Below are positions 18,021 through 27,314 of a DNA stretch of 64,000 bases, in pieces; position 1 is the stretch's first letter, and the number at the start of each line of letters is the position of its first letter. Below the pieces are notes generated by a model, which saw only the letters and a list, made by a program, of their open reading frames with translations, had not been told where the DNA came from and searched no databases. This stretch comes from Bradyrhizobium sp. 200 (GTDB lineage Bacteria; Pseudomonadota; Alphaproteobacteria; Rhizobiales; Xanthobacteraceae): the NCBI RefSeq assembly GCF_023100945.1, contig NZ_CP064689.1:310001-374000 (forward strand), given 5' to 3'. Made by a program: the position numbers and the translations under genes.

Positions 18021-19145
18021 TCACCGCTTGATCTGCGCCTTCAGCGTATCCTCGACCACACGGTCGAACGACGACGCTTTCGGCGTCGCCTTGGCGCGCT
18101 GGTCGGCGACGTATCTGTCGCGCTTGGCCACCAGCGCCGACAGTTTTTCGTTGAGTGTCTTGCGCTGGACCATCTGCTTGTTGACCTCGTCCATGCGCTG
18201 CTCGGGCTTCAACGCGCGCAGATTGTCGGGCAGCTCTTCCTCCTTGATGGTGGAGAAGCTGCTGCGGCCGGCGGTCACGTCGGCGACGAGGTCGCCATCG
18301 CCGGTGACGGCTTCCGATGTCGCCTTGGAGCGCTTGTTGAGATAGCTCGCCATCTCGGAGGCCTGCGCGGGCGCGGCGGCGGCGACCTCGGACAATTGCT
18401 TGGTCTTGCCCTCGGTGCGTTTCTGCAAATGTTTCGGCCCGTAGGGGATCACGGTGCCGTTGATCTCCCGCTGCAGGATGATGATCTCCTCGTCGAACGG
18501 CGTCTCGATCAGGACCACCTCTCCGCCGTCCTGCGGGATCGGAATGAAGCGGCCGTTGCCGTTCTGGGCAATGTCGCGCCAGATCCGCGCGGTATCCTGG
18601 GCGTTGCCGGCCAGCACCGCATTGACGATGATGTCCCTCTGCTTGGCGACCGACAGCGTGACCGGATATTTGGTGTCCTGCGCGTAATCCATGTGCGGCG
18701 GCGCATCGCCGACCAGGAACACGATCCGCCTGACGTCGCCGCCCGAGGTCCATTGCAGCTTGTTGACGGCTACATCGAGCGCCTCGTTGACACTCTCCGG
18801 CCAGTCGCCGCCGCCGCGGGCTTTCAGTTCCAGAAGGTGGGCGTAGAGATCCTGGATGTCGGTGGTGAGTTCGATCTTCCTCGTCACGTATTCGTCGCCG
18901 ATGTCGCGATAGGCGACGAGGCCCATGCGGATGTCGGCATCGGGATTGGAATCGACGATCGCGGTCGCGATCGACCAGATCTTGCGCTTGGCGCCTTCGA
19001 TCAGACCACCCATCGAGCCCGTGGTGTCGAGCACGAAGGCGACTTCGACCGCGGGCTTTGCAAGGGCCGGCGATGGGGCGGCGGACAGCGACAGGGCGGT
19101 GAGAGCAAGGGCAAAAGCGGGGGCAGCGATGCGTTGCATCGTCAA
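18021..19145 (-). CDS. Secreted von Willebrand factor A domain protein
   Basis: A 374-residue protein with a classic signal peptide (hydrophobic stretch ending AAPSPALAKP, predicted cleavage near 29-30) followed by a VWA domain. The metal-ion-dependent adhesion site reads DTTGSMGG, a variant of DxSxS, with a later threonine/aspartate pair expected in the domain. It is likely periplasmic or surface-exposed and binds a protein partner; the partner is unknown. The C-terminal half is helical, with charged repeats. No Mox- or Bat-type AAA ATPase, the usual partner of some VWA proteins, is adjacent. Confidence 0.82.
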   Translation of the reverse strand: MTMQRIAAPAFALALTALSLSAAPSPALAKPAVEVAFVLDTTGSMGGLIEGAKRKIWSIATAIVDSNPDADIRMGLVAYRDIGDEYVTRKIELTTDIQDLYAHLLELKARGGGDWPESVNEALDVAVNKLQWTSGGDVRRIVFLVGDAPPHMDYAQDTKYPVTLSVAKQRDIIVNAVLAGNAQDTARIWRDIAQNGNGRFIPIPQDGGEVVLIETPFDEEIIILQREINGTVIPYGPKHLQKRTEGKTKQLSEVAAAAPAQASEMASYLNKRSKATSEAVTGDGDLVADVTAGRSSFSTIKEEELPDNLRALKPEQRMDEVNKQMVQRKTLNEKLSALVAKRDRYVADQRAKATPKASSFDRVVEDTLKAQIKR

Positions 19146-19306
19146 ATCTCCTCCAGTGTTTTGTCCCTCGGAAGCAAGTTCCCTTGGCTTCGCGGTGCGT
19201 TGAGGTCCAAAAAAGGGCGGGTTACGGACAAATTTATGGCCGGCTTGCCGCCGGACTTGGCATCGCTGCTGGGTGGTCGCTGTGAAATCGGATAGGGTTC
19301 ACGGCC

Positions 19307-19792
19307 ATGGAATCATCAGCCCGCCAGATCAGCCTCGTGCCGCCAATGGACCGCCGCCAGTCGGACACGGCGCTGGCGATCGCGCGCGGCACGGCGCGGT
19401 TGTTACGGTCGCTGGGGTTCTCCTGCATCAGCGAACTGCCGTTGCCCTCGGGGCGGCGCGCCGATCTGGTGGCGCTGAACGAAAAGGGCGAAATCTGGAT
19501 CGTCGAGATCAAGTCATCGCTGGAAGATTTGCGCGCCGACCAGAAGTGGCAGGATTACCGGATGCATTGCGACCGGCTGTTCTTTGCCTTCACGCAGGAT
19601 CTTCCTTGCGAAATCTTTCCTGAAGGCACCGGCCTGATCATCGCCGACGCCTACGGCGCCCATCTGCATTGCGAAGCGCCCGAGCATCGCCTGCCGGCGG
19701 CAACGCGCAAATCGATGACGGTGCGCTTTGCGATGGCCGCCGCGCAACGGATCAACCGCCTGGTCGATCCGCAGGGGCATGGGGAGTTTTAA
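19307..19792 (+). CDS. mmcB: MmcB family DNA repair protein
   Basis: A 161-residue protein of the MmcB (DUF1052) family, known in Caulobacter as an SOS-independent mitomycin-C-response nuclease. It has a PD-(D/E)xK-like core: RADLVAL supplies the aspartate and IVEIKSS the E-x-K pair, consistent with a restriction-type nuclease fold. Length and ends match the family. It is flanked by a VWA gene and by regR, with no evident operon. A copy of the family B repeat lies directly downstream. Confidence 0.88.
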   Translation: MESSARQISLVPPMDRRQSDTALAIARGTARLLRSLGFSCISELPLPSGRRADLVALNEKGEIWIVEIKSSLEDLRADQKWQDYRMHCDRLFFAFTQDLPCEIFPEGTGLIIADAYGAHLHCEAPEHRLPAATRKSMTVRFAMAAAQRINRLVDPQGHGEF

Positions 19793-19807
19793 GGAAGACG
19801 CCGTCTT

Positions 19808-19838
19808 GTAGCCCGGATTGCGCTCCGCTCCGGGCTAC
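19808..19838. repeat. Family B palindromic repeat, short copy
   Basis: GTAGCCCGG and CCGGGCTAC arms in inverted orientation around ATTGCGCTCCGCT. Longer copies are at 28225 and 39336. It lies between convergent mmcB and regR and may act as a bidirectional stem. Confidence 0.75.
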
Positions 19839-19847
19839 GACGGGATG

Positions 19848-20402
19848 CTACCGCGGCGCGCGCTTGGCGAGAATCCGCTGCAATGTGCGGCGGTGCATGT
19901 TGAGGCGCCGCGCCGTCTCCGAGACGTTGCGGTTGCACATCTCGTAGATGCGCTGGATGTGTTCCCAGCGCACACGATCCGCCGACATCGGGTTTGACGG
20001 CAGCTCGGATTTCTCGGTGCCGCTGGCGAGCAAGGCTGCGACGACATCGTCGGCGTCCGCCGGCTTGGAGAGATAATCCACTGCGCCCATCTTCACCGCC
20101 GTGACGGCGGTTGCGATGTTGCCGTAACCGGTTAGCACGATGGTGCGCGCGTCGGGGCGCTTGCGCTTCAGCGCCGACACCACGTCGAGCCCGTTGCCGT
20201 CGCCAAGCCGCAGGTCCACTACGGCGAAGGCCGGCGCGGCCTTGTTGATCTGCGCCAGCCCGTCGGACACGGTGTCGCAGGATGTCACCGCGAAGCCGCG
20301 GGTTTCCATCGCGCGCGACAGGCGCTCCAGAAACGGCTTGTCATCCTCGACGATCAGCAGCGAGCGGTCGGCGAGATCGTTCAGTTCGGCGATGGCGTTC
20401 AA
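19848..20402 (-). CDS. regR: RegA/ActR/PrrA-type redox response regulator
   Basis: A 184-residue regulator with a receiver domain (acidic DD near 20-21, phospho-acceptor Asp63 in VVDLRLGDG, KP near 111) and a C-terminal Fis-type helix-turn-helix (NRNVSETARRLNMHRRTLQRIL). The four-residue linker with prolines and the HTH sequence match RegA/PrrA/ActR/RegR, which control nitrogen fixation, photosynthesis or respiration genes in response to redox state. It lies 115 bp downstream of its cognate kinase regS on the same strand, so the two can be cotranscribed. Confidence 0.95.
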   Translation of the reverse strand: MNAIAELNDLADRSLLIVEDDKPFLERLSRAMETRGFAVTSCDTVSDGLAQINKAAPAFAVVDLRLGDGNGLDVVSALKRKRPDARTIVLTGYGNIATAVTAVKMGAVDYLSKPADADDVVAALLASGTEKSELPSNPMSADRVRWEHIQRIYEMCNRNVSETARRLNMHRRTLQRILAKRAPR

Positions 20403-20517
20403 GATCGGGTTCCCCCGGGGTTGCGGATGCAGAGCATCATATAGAGCATATGGCGCGGCAATTTTGCACTGCCAAGGCCCTCAAGTCGATTGGCTAAGTC
20501 GATCGGTTCGCTTTCCC

Positions 20518-21840
20518 CTAATCCGCTGGCCCGGCAGCACTTTCCTCAGCTTCGAAGCGGGCGCGCGGCCAGGCGATCTGCACCACGGCGCCGTGATCGG
20601 GAAAGGTCCGGTTGGAGAAGGCAACCTTGGCGCCGGTCCGTTCCAAGAGCGTGCGGGCGATGAACACGCCAAGGCCGAGGCCGGCGCGTTCGCGGTGGGC
20701 CTCATCGGCGGCGCGGCGCCTTGATAAATAGGGTTCTCCGATCCGTTTCAGCATATCGGGGGCGATACCGGGGCCGTCGTCCGAGATGATGATCTCGACC
20801 GTATCGGCGTTCCACCATGCGTTCACCTCCACGGTTGTACGGGCGAAATCGACAGCATTTTCCATGATGTTACCGACGCCGTACAGGATGGCGGGGTTCC
20901 GCGCGCCGACTGGTTCCCGCGTGGCTGCGACAGCTAGCCGCACCCTGATCGCGACGTCGAAATCGCGATGCGGCGCCACCGTTTCCTCGATCAGCGTCGA
21001 GATGGGCATGCGGTCGAACGGCGCGCCGGAGGAGGAAAGCTGGGTGATCTTGGCCAGGATGTCGCGGCAGCGCTGCGCCTGCTCGCGCAGGGTCTTCAGA
21101 TCGGAGGCCAATGGGTCGCTGCCCTCGACCGTCTTTTCCAGCTCCCGCGAAATCAGGAAGATCGTCGACAGTGGCGTGCCGAGTTCATGCGCGGCGGCGG
21201 CCGCGAGGCCGTCGAGCTGGGTCAAATGCTGCTCGCGCGTCAGCACCAGTTCGGTCGCAGCCAGCGCGTCGGAAAGCTTTCGCGCCTCCTCGGTCGCCTG
21301 GAACGCGTAGAGGCTGGTGACGCCGATCGCGAGCACGATCGAGAGCCAGACGCCGAACAGATAGATCGGCGGCAGCACCAGCGGGTCTTCGCTGTCCCAC
21401 GGCAGCGGCAGGTGGAAGAACACCAGCGCCGAGGCGCAGGCGACCGCGAGCAGGCCGAGCCCGACCGTCATCCGGATCGGCAGCACCGTCGCCGAGATCA
21501 GAACCGGGCCGAGGAACAGAAATGAAAACGGATTCTGCAAGCCTCCCGTCAGGAACAGCAGCGCGGCCAGTTCAACGATGTTGAGCGCGAGCAGCGCCGC
21601 CGCATAGAGCGGTTCCAGCCGCTGCATCGGGTTGAAGGCAATTTGCAGCGCGAGATTGAGCAGCGCCGAAACGCCGACAATGGCGACGCAGGCAATGATG
21701 GGAAACTCGAATTCCAGCCCATGCCCTACGATGAAGATCGCGGTGAGCTGGCCGAGCGCAGCCAGCCAGCGCAGCCGGAGGATCGTATCGAGACGGACAT
21801 AGCGGTACGGAAGGCGGAAGTCAGAGGCAACGTCGGACAT
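20518..21840 (-). CDS. regS: RegB/PrrB/ActS-type redox-sensing histidine kinase
   Basis: A 440-residue six-helix membrane kinase. The quinone-sensing motif GGLQNPF is present, followed by the phospho-acceptor HELGTPLST (His near 218), the redox-active cysteine (AQRCRDIL, near 258; the counterpart of Cys265 in RegB) and HATPase motifs DNGPGI-like 'DDGPGIAPD' and GLGLGVF. Both canonical redox-sensing features are therefore intact, so it should respond to quinone and thiol state. It is divergent from the ABC-2 exporter. Confidence 0.95.
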   Translation of the reverse strand: MSDVASDFRLPYRYVRLDTILRLRWLAALGQLTAIFIVGHGLEFEFPIIACVAIVGVSALLNLALQIAFNPMQRLEPLYAAALLALNIVELAALLFLTGGLQNPFSFLFLGPVLISATVLPIRMTVGLGLLAVACASALVFFHLPLPWDSEDPLVLPPIYLFGVWLSIVLAIGVTSLYAFQATEEARKLSDALAATELVLTREQHLTQLDGLAAAAAHELGTPLSTIFLISRELEKTVEGSDPLASDLKTLREQAQRCRDILAKITQLSSSGAPFDRMPISTLIEETVAPHRDFDVAIRVRLAVAATREPVGARNPAILYGVGNIMENAVDFARTTVEVNAWWNADTVEIIISDDGPGIAPDMLKRIGEPYLSRRRAADEAHRERAGLGLGVFIARTLLERTGAKVAFSNRTFPDHGAVVQIAWPRARFEAEESAAGPAD

Positions 21841-21935
21841 GGCTGGAGTTTAGCCGCGCGGGCCTGCGATCACAAACGCGCTGCTCACAGCTTCGATTCC
21901 CGCGCAAGTCTTGCACTTATCGGCGCAATGGCTCA

Positions 21936-22742
21936 ATGAACGGCCAAATGGACGACAGCGAGACAACGCCCCCACAATCGCCGGCGGCCGGGCCGGAAAG
22001 CTCCGCCGCGATCGACGTCGCGCATCTGATAAAACTCTACAAGACCACCCGCGCGGTGGATGATGTGTCGTTCCGGATCGCCCGCGGCAGCGTCACCGGA
22101 CTGCTGGGCGGCAACGGCGCCGGCAAGACCACGACGATCGCGATGATCATGGGGCTGGTGCTGCCGACCTCGGGGCGCGTCCAGGTGCTGGGACATGCGA
22201 TGCCGGAGAGAAGCGCCGAAGTGCTCGGCCGGATGAATTTCGAGAGCCCCTATGTCGACATGCCGATGCGGCTCACGGTGCGGCAGAACCTCACCATCTT
22301 CGGCCGGCTCTATGCGGTGAAGGATCTCGCTGAGCGCATCGAGCAGCTCGCCTCCGACCTCGATCTCAAGGATTTCCTCGATCGCGCCAACGGAAAACTC
22401 TCGGCCGGGCAGAAGACTCGCGTCGCGCTGGCGAAGGCGCTGATCAACCAGCCGGAGCTGCTGCTGCTCGATGAGCCGACGGCCTCGCTCGATCCCGATA
22501 CCGCCGACTGGGTGCGGCAGCATCTGGCGAACTACCGCAGGACCCATGACGCCACCATCCTCTTGGCGTCGCATAACATGCTGGAAGTGGAGCGGCTGTG
22601 CGACCGCGTCATCATCATGAAGCGCGGCCGCATCGAGGATGACGACAGCCCCGACCAGATCATGGCGCGCTACAACCGCACCACGCTGGAAGACGTGTTC
22701 CTCGACGTCGTGCGCGGCCGGGTGGCGGAGGGGACGTCGTGA
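21936..22742 (+). CDS. ABC-2 type transporter, ATP-binding subunit
   Basis: A 268-residue ATPase with Walker A GGNGAGKTT, signature LSAGQKTR, and Walker B LLLLDEPTASLD. The 'IMGLVLPTSGRVQVLG' layout and C-terminal region resemble NodI/CcmA/DrrA-type export ATPases. Its stop overlaps the GTG start of the following permease (GTGA at 22739-22742), which implies translational coupling and one complex. The exported substrate is unknown; the adjacent phaZ does not resolve it. Confidence 0.9.
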   Translation: MNGQMDDSETTPPQSPAAGPESSAAIDVAHLIKLYKTTRAVDDVSFRIARGSVTGLLGGNGAGKTTTIAMIMGLVLPTSGRVQVLGHAMPERSAEVLGRMNFESPYVDMPMRLTVRQNLTIFGRLYAVKDLAERIEQLASDLDLKDFLDRANGKLSAGQKTRVALAKALINQPELLLLDEPTASLDPDTADWVRQHLANYRRTHDATILLASHNMLEVERLCDRVIIMKRGRIEDDDSPDQIMARYNRTTLEDVFLDVVRGRVAEGTS

Positions 22743-23563
22743 GCGAGGTCGGGATAGCCACGCATCACGGGATTTCGGCGCATCGCATCCATGCGATGGT
22801 GCTGCGTTACTGGTTTCTCCTGATGTCGTCGTGGCCGCGGCTGCTGGAGCTGGTCTATTGGCCGGCGCTGCAAATCATCACCTGGGGCTTTCTGCAGAAC
22901 TACATTTCGCAGAACGACGGCTTCTTTGCGCGCGCCGGCGGCTCGCTGATCGGCGCGGTGATCCTGTGGGACATCCTGTTCCGCGGCCAGCTCGGCTTTT
23001 CGATCTCGTTTCTCGAGGAGATGTGGGCGCGCAACCTCGGCAACCTGATGATGAGCCCGTTAAAGCCGATCGAGTTCCTGATCTCGCTGATGATCATGAG
23101 CCTGATCCGGCTCGCGATCGGCGTCATCCCGATGACGCTGCTGGCGCTGTTCTTCTTCGATTTCAACTTCTTCGCGATCGGGCTGCCGCTGATCGCGTTC
23201 TTCTGCAACCTGATCTTCACGAGCTGGTCGATCGGGATCTTTGTTTCAGGCCTGGTGCTGCGCAACGGGCTGGGCGCCGAGAGCATCGTCTGGACGCTGA
23301 TGTTCGGGCTGATGCCGCTGGCCTGCGTTTACTATCCGGTCGCGGTGCTGCCCACCTGGCTGCAATACCTCGCCTGGGTGCTGCCGCCGACCTATGTGTT
23401 CGAGGGCATGCGCACGCTCCTGATCGATCACGTCTTCAGGGCCGACCTGATGGTCTGGTCCCTTGCCATCAATGCGGTGTTGTTCGCTGCCTCCTTTGCG
23501 ATCTTCCTTGCCCTTTTGCGCAGCGCCAAGCACGTCGGATCTCTGCTCGGGGGTGGCGAATAA
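22739..23563 (+). CDS. ABC-2 type transporter, permease subunit
   Basis: A 274-residue membrane protein with about six hydrophobic helices typical of the ABC-2 permease family (NodJ/DrrB-like). It starts with GTG overlapping the ATPase stop, so the pair forms an export half-transporter that would dimerise. No substrate-binding protein is present, consistent with export. The gene ends 128 bp before phaZ, whose own promoter is suspected. Confidence 0.88.
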   Translation: MSEVGIATHHGISAHRIHAMVLRYWFLLMSSWPRLLELVYWPALQIITWGFLQNYISQNDGFFARAGGSLIGAVILWDILFRGQLGFSISFLEEMWARNLGNLMMSPLKPIEFLISLMIMSLIRLAIGVIPMTLLALFFFDFNFFAIGLPLIAFFCNLIFTSWSIGIFVSGLVLRNGLGAESIVWTLMFGLMPLACVYYPVAVLPTWLQYLAWVLPPTYVFEGMRTLLIDHVFRADLMVWSLAINAVLFAASFAIFLALLRSAKHVGSLLGGGE

Positions 23564-23631
23564 GTCACTATTTTCCCGTGGATTCCCGGGCTTTTTGGCT
23601 TTTTAACCACGTGGATCTACCGAACGGCGCA

Positions 23632-23661
23632 TTGACGCTTAATTACGCATTCGGCAGTATG
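23632..23661 (+). promoter_or_regulatory. Putative promoter upstream of phaZ
   Basis: TTGACG at 23632-23637 with CAGTAT 17 bases downstream gives a weak sigma-70-like pair. If real, transcription would start near 23667, which supports ATG 23692 over the upstream ATG at 23659. The -10 matches only 3 of 6 consensus bases. Confidence 0.3.
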
Positions 23662-23691
23662 CTGCGGCGCAAAACAGAGGTCAGAAATAAA

Positions 23692-25041
23692 ATGCCGATT
23701 GGTGAGTTTGGCGGCGCACCGCCGCTGGTGGCCGAAGGTAGTCCGGCGCTCACGACGCCGATGTACTGGATGTACGAAATGGGCCACGCGTCGCTCAACC
23801 CGGCACGCGCCGTGACCGATGCCACCAAGATCCTGTTTCAAAACCCGCTGAACCCCTGGTCGCACACCCAATTCGGCAAATCGATCGCCGCGGCCTGCGA
23901 ATTGTTCGAGCGCACCACGCGCCGTTACGGCAAGCCCGAATGGGGGCTCGATTTCACCGAGGTCAACGGCATCCGCACGCCGGTCGAGGTCCGCTCGATC
24001 TGGGAAAAGCCGTTCTGCCGCCTGCTGCATTTCGATCGCAAGCTGCTCCGGCCGCTGCGCGCGCCGCATCCGCGCGTCTTGATCGTGGCGCCGATGTCCG
24101 GCCACTACGCAACACTGCTGCGCGGCACGGTCGAGGCTTTCCTGCCGACCCATGAAGTCTACATCACCGACTGGTCCGATGCGCGTATGGTGCCTCTCAC
24201 CGAGGGCCGCTTCGATCTCGACGACTATGTCGATTACGTCATCGAGATGCTGCATGTGCTCGGCGGCAACATGCATGTGATCGCGGTGTGTCAGCCTTCG
24301 GTGCCCGTGGTGGCCGCGGTTTCCGTGATGGAAGCCGCGCGCGATCCGTTCGTGCCGCTGTCGATGACGCTGATGGGCGGCCCGATCGATACCCGCCGCA
24401 ATCCCACTTCCGTGAACAATCTCGCCGCCGAGCGCGGCATCGACTGGTTCCGTAACCACGTGATTACCAAGGTGCCGTTCCCGCATCCCGGCGTGATGCG
24501 TGACGTCTATCCGGGCTTCTTGCAGCTCTCGGGCTTCATCACCATGAACCTCGATCGGCATACCGACGCGCACAAGCGGCTGTTTGCGAACCTGGTGAAG
24601 GGCGACGGCGATCTGGTCGACAAGCACCGCGAATTCTATGACGAGTATCTCGCGGTGATGGACCTGACGGCTGAGTATTATCTGCAGACCGTGGATCTCG
24701 TGTTCGTGAAGCACGCGCTGCCCAAGGGCGAGATGACCCATCGCGGCAAGCCGGTCGATCCGTCGCAGATCCGACGCGTGGCGCTGATGACGGTGGAAGG
24801 CGAGAAAGACGACATCTCCGGGCTCGGTCAGACCGAAGCGACGCACGCATTGTGCCCGCATATTCCCGATCATCGCCGCGTGCATTACATGCAGAAGGGC
24901 GTTGGCCATTACGGCGTGTTCAACGGATCGCGATTCCGTTCCGAAATCGTGCCGCGCATCTCCGATTTCATGATGTCGGCGGCCACTACCAAGATTTCGG
25001 CGGCTAATGCCAAGCCAACATTGGTCCGTGCAGCCGAATAG
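23692..25041 (+). CDS. phaZ: Intracellular poly(3-hydroxyalkanoate) depolymerase
   Basis: A 449-residue intracellular PHA depolymerase of the PhaZa1 (Ralstonia) type. The catalytic cysteine sits in VCQPSVPV (Cys200), as in PhaZa1; the aspartate is in EGEKDDISG and the histidine in GVGHYGVFNG. Other family blocks (GHYATLLRGTV, YITDWSDARMVP, MGGPIDTRR, YPGFLQ) are intact. It mobilises native intracellular PHA granules to hydroxyacids or oligomers. The reading frame runs far upstream of the gene, but only ATG 23692 gives the family N-terminus. An intrinsic terminator follows. Confidence 0.95.
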   Translation: MPIGEFGGAPPLVAEGSPALTTPMYWMYEMGHASLNPARAVTDATKILFQNPLNPWSHTQFGKSIAAACELFERTTRRYGKPEWGLDFTEVNGIRTPVEVRSIWEKPFCRLLHFDRKLLRPLRAPHPRVLIVAPMSGHYATLLRGTVEAFLPTHEVYITDWSDARMVPLTEGRFDLDDYVDYVIEMLHVLGGNMHVIAVCQPSVPVVAAVSVMEAARDPFVPLSMTLMGGPIDTRRNPTSVNNLAAERGIDWFRNHVITKVPFPHPGVMRDVYPGFLQLSGFITMNLDRHTDAHKRLFANLVKGDGDLVDKHREFYDEYLAVMDLTAEYYLQTVDLVFVKHALPKGEMTHRGKPVDPSQIRRVALMTVEGEKDDISGLGQTEATHALCPHIPDHRRVHYMQKGVGHYGVFNGSRFRSEIVPRISDFMMSAATTKISAANAKPTLVRAAE

Positions 25042-25115
25042 TGCCCAAGCGGCTTCGATTCCGAGCCGCCGATAAGCTGCTGAGAAGATTCAAACATTCC
25101 GGATTTCGGGCGAAT

Positions 25116-25154
25116 CAAGGGGTGAGTTCAGACTCACTCCTTGAGGCCGTTTTT
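25116..25154 (+). terminator. Intrinsic terminator after phaZ
   Basis: An 11-bp stem (CAAGGGGTGAG paired with CTCACTCCTTG, one G-U) with a 6-base loop and TTTTT at 25150-25154. It is 75 bp past the phaZ stop. Confidence 0.7.
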
Positions 25155-25266
25155 GATCCCCGGTTCCAGGCGAAAATTTAGGTTCCAGCCCCATCCCCTA
25201 GAGGCCATTTGCCGCCAAGCCCCTGTATATTGGGCAAATGATTTGTTTTTGCGCCGAGCAATTTAG

Positions 25267-26088
25267 ATGCGATTTCCCTGGCGGCGGATATGGCAGAATC
25301 CGGGCGCACTCCTGCTCCCCGGACTTCAAGACATGGCTACTCGCGCCCTCCTTTATCGGCGGCCCGCCGAACCCGCGACTCTTTTGGTCAAGCACGGCTC
25401 GCAAGTCTTTGCGATCAGGCTGCGCCGGCACCGCCGAGCGCGCCGTTACACCTTGCGTATTCATCCGACCGATCGCGAAGCCATCCTGACCATGCCGCCG
25501 CGCGGCACGATCGTGGAAGCCAAGGACTTTGCGCGGCTTCACGGCGGCTGGATCGCCGCGCGTCTTGGCCGGTTGCCGAAGGCTGCGCCATTCCAGGCTG
25601 GCACTGTCATACCGCTGCGCGGCGTGCCGCACCGGATCGTGCATCGCGCAGGCGAGCGCGGCACGGTGTGGACCGAAACCCGCGACAGCGGCGAGAAGGT
25701 TTTGTGCGTGGCCGGCGGCGCCGAGCACATGGATCGGCGCGTCCACGATTTTCTCAAGCGTGAAGCGCGCAAGGATCTGCACAAGGCGTCGCTCGCTTAT
25801 GCGGCGGATCTCGGTGTGCGGGTCAGGCGGGTGTCGATCCGCGACCAGTCGAGCCGCTGGGGATCGTGCACCTCGGCCGGATCATTGTCGTATTCCTGGC
25901 GATTGATCCTCGCGCCGCCCTATGTGCTGGACTATCTCGCGGCCCATGAGGTCGCCCATCTCGTCGAGATGAACCACTCGCCGCGGTTCTGGCGGGTGGT
26001 CGGCCGGGTGTGCGACCATGTCGAGCGCGCCAAGCGCTGGCTCGACACCTATGGCAACGACCTGCATCGGTATGGGGTCGAGGATTAG
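25267..26088 (+). CDS. YgjP-like (DUF45/M48-type) zinc metallopeptidase
   Basis: A 273-residue protein with the YgjP/SprT-like zinc metalloprotease fold. It ends in HEVAHLVEMNHSPRFW, an HExxH plus a distal histidine, and carries the preceding SRWGSCTSAG segment typical of this family. Family members are predicted metal-dependent hydrolases, sometimes near restriction or replication genes; the substrate is unknown. ATG 25267 is used; ATG 25333 (MATRALL) is an alternative and neither has a strong ribosome binding site. Confidence 0.82.
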   Translation: MRFPWRRIWQNPGALLLPGLQDMATRALLYRRPAEPATLLVKHGSQVFAIRLRRHRRARRYTLRIHPTDREAILTMPPRGTIVEAKDFARLHGGWIAARLGRLPKAAPFQAGTVIPLRGVPHRIVHRAGERGTVWTETRDSGEKVLCVAGGAEHMDRRVHDFLKREARKDLHKASLAYAADLGVRVRRVSIRDQSSRWGSCTSAGSLSYSWRLILAPPYVLDYLAAHEVAHLVEMNHSPRFWRVVGRVCDHVERAKRWLDTYGNDLHRYGVED

Positions 26089-26096
26089 GTGTTTCC

Positions 26097-26123
26097 GTCG
26101 TCCCTGCGGAACGCGGGGACGAC
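26097..26123. repeat. Family E palindromic repeat, short copy
   Basis: Arms GTCGTCCC and GGGACGAC around TGCGGAACGCG, just after the YgjP-like gene. It is a short relative of the element at 17872-18000. Confidence 0.6.
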
Positions 26124-26264
26124 GAACATTTCGGACGAGGCCCTACCTTCCAAACAGCTCATCCGCCAGCCGGCCAGACATTGGGAACCCCTCCGGTTGT
26201 GTTAGCCTGCGGACGTCCCTTCGGCCGAAGGGACGCCGAAGCCGCCACCGCTCGCGAGATCCAA

Positions 26265-27296
26265 ATGCGTGATTTCAAGAAACGGCCCGTGATCCTCCCG
26301 CTCCTGGCATTGCTGGCCTTCGTTCTCGCGGGCTTCCCGGCCGGCGCGCAGACCCTGAAAGCCGTCAAGGAGCGCGGTACGCTCAATTGCGGCGTCAGCC
26401 AGGGACTGCTGGGCTTTTCCAGCATGGACGACAAGAACGCGTGGACCGGATTCGACGTCGATTTTTGCCGCGCTGTGGCGGCGGCGATTTTCGGCGATCC
26501 CGCCAAGGTGATGTTCGTGCCGCTCGATGCGGCCGCCCGCTTCGCGGCGCTGCAGTCGAACCAGATCGACGTGTTGTCGCGCAACTCGACATGGACGATG
26601 TCGCGGGAAAGCTCGCTCGGCCTGATGTTCGCCGGCGTCGCCTATTACGACGGCCAGGGCTTTCTGTTGCGCCGCGATGCCGGGATCGATACCGCCCTGC
26701 AGCTTGCCGGCAAGACGGTTTGCACCCAGACCGGCACCACCAGCGAACTGAATTTGACGGACTATTTCCGCGCCAACGACATGGCGCTGAAGGTGCTGGC
26801 GCTCGGCACCGCGGAAGAGAGCCTGAAGGCCTATGACGAGCGCAAATGCGACGTGCTGACAAGCGACGTTTCGCAGCTTTACGCCGAGCGCCTCAAGCTG
26901 ACGGCGCCCGACAGCCATCTCATCCTGCCGGAAGTCATTTCAAAGGAGCCGCTCGGGCCGGCGGTACGGCAAGGCGACGACCAGTGGTTCAACCTGGTCA
27001 AGTGGACGCTCTATTCATTGATCAATGCCGAGGAACTGGGCGTCAAGTCGGCGACGATCGACGATGCCGTGAAATCTCCCAACCCCAATATAAGACGGCT
27101 GGTCGGCACCGAAGGCGAATTTGGCGAGCAGTTGGGCCTTGCGAAGGACTGGGCCGCGCGCGCCGTCCGCGCGGTCGGCAATTACGGAGAGGTCTATGAA
27201 AGGAACGTCGGAACGCAGTCCAGGCTCAGCATCCCGCGCGGATTGAATGCATTGTGGACGCAGGGCGGAATTCAATACGCGCCTCCCGTCAGGTAG
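26265..27296 (+). CDS. Amino-acid ABC transporter substrate-binding protein (AapJ-like)
   Basis: A 343-residue periplasmic binding protein with an Ala-rich signal peptide (cleavage after AGAQ, about residue 24) and a bacterial solute-binding family 3 fold. The KERGTLNCGVSQGLLGFS start and 'GFDVDFCRAVAAAIFG' block are those of general L-amino acid binding proteins such as AapJ. No aapQMP permease or ATPase genes are in the window, so it is an orphan binder or it serves a distant transporter. It is followed after 18 bp by an L,D-transpeptidase gene on the same strand, so the two may be co-transcribed. ATG 26265 precedes the signal peptide; the frame extends upstream without a fold. Confidence 0.85.
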   Translation: MRDFKKRPVILPLLALLAFVLAGFPAGAQTLKAVKERGTLNCGVSQGLLGFSSMDDKNAWTGFDVDFCRAVAAAIFGDPAKVMFVPLDAAARFAALQSNQIDVLSRNSTWTMSRESSLGLMFAGVAYYDGQGFLLRRDAGIDTALQLAGKTVCTQTGTTSELNLTDYFRANDMALKVLALGTAEESLKAYDERKCDVLTSDVSQLYAERLKLTAPDSHLILPEVISKEPLGPAVRQGDDQWFNLVKWTLYSLINAEELGVKSATIDDAVKSPNPNIRRLVGTEGEFGEQLGLAKDWAARAVRAVGNYGEVYERNVGTQSRLSIPRGLNALWTQGGIQYAPPVR

Positions 27297-27314
27297 TTCT
27301 TCAGGGGTCAGGCC

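Noticed and set aside
22639..23691. Upstream extension of the phaZ frame through the ABC-2 permease gene
   Set aside because: The permease is coded in another frame here. The phaZ family start is at 23692.
26010..26264. Upstream extension of the amino-acid-binding gene
   Set aside because: It overlaps the end of the YgjP-like gene, and the signal peptide begins at ATG 26265.
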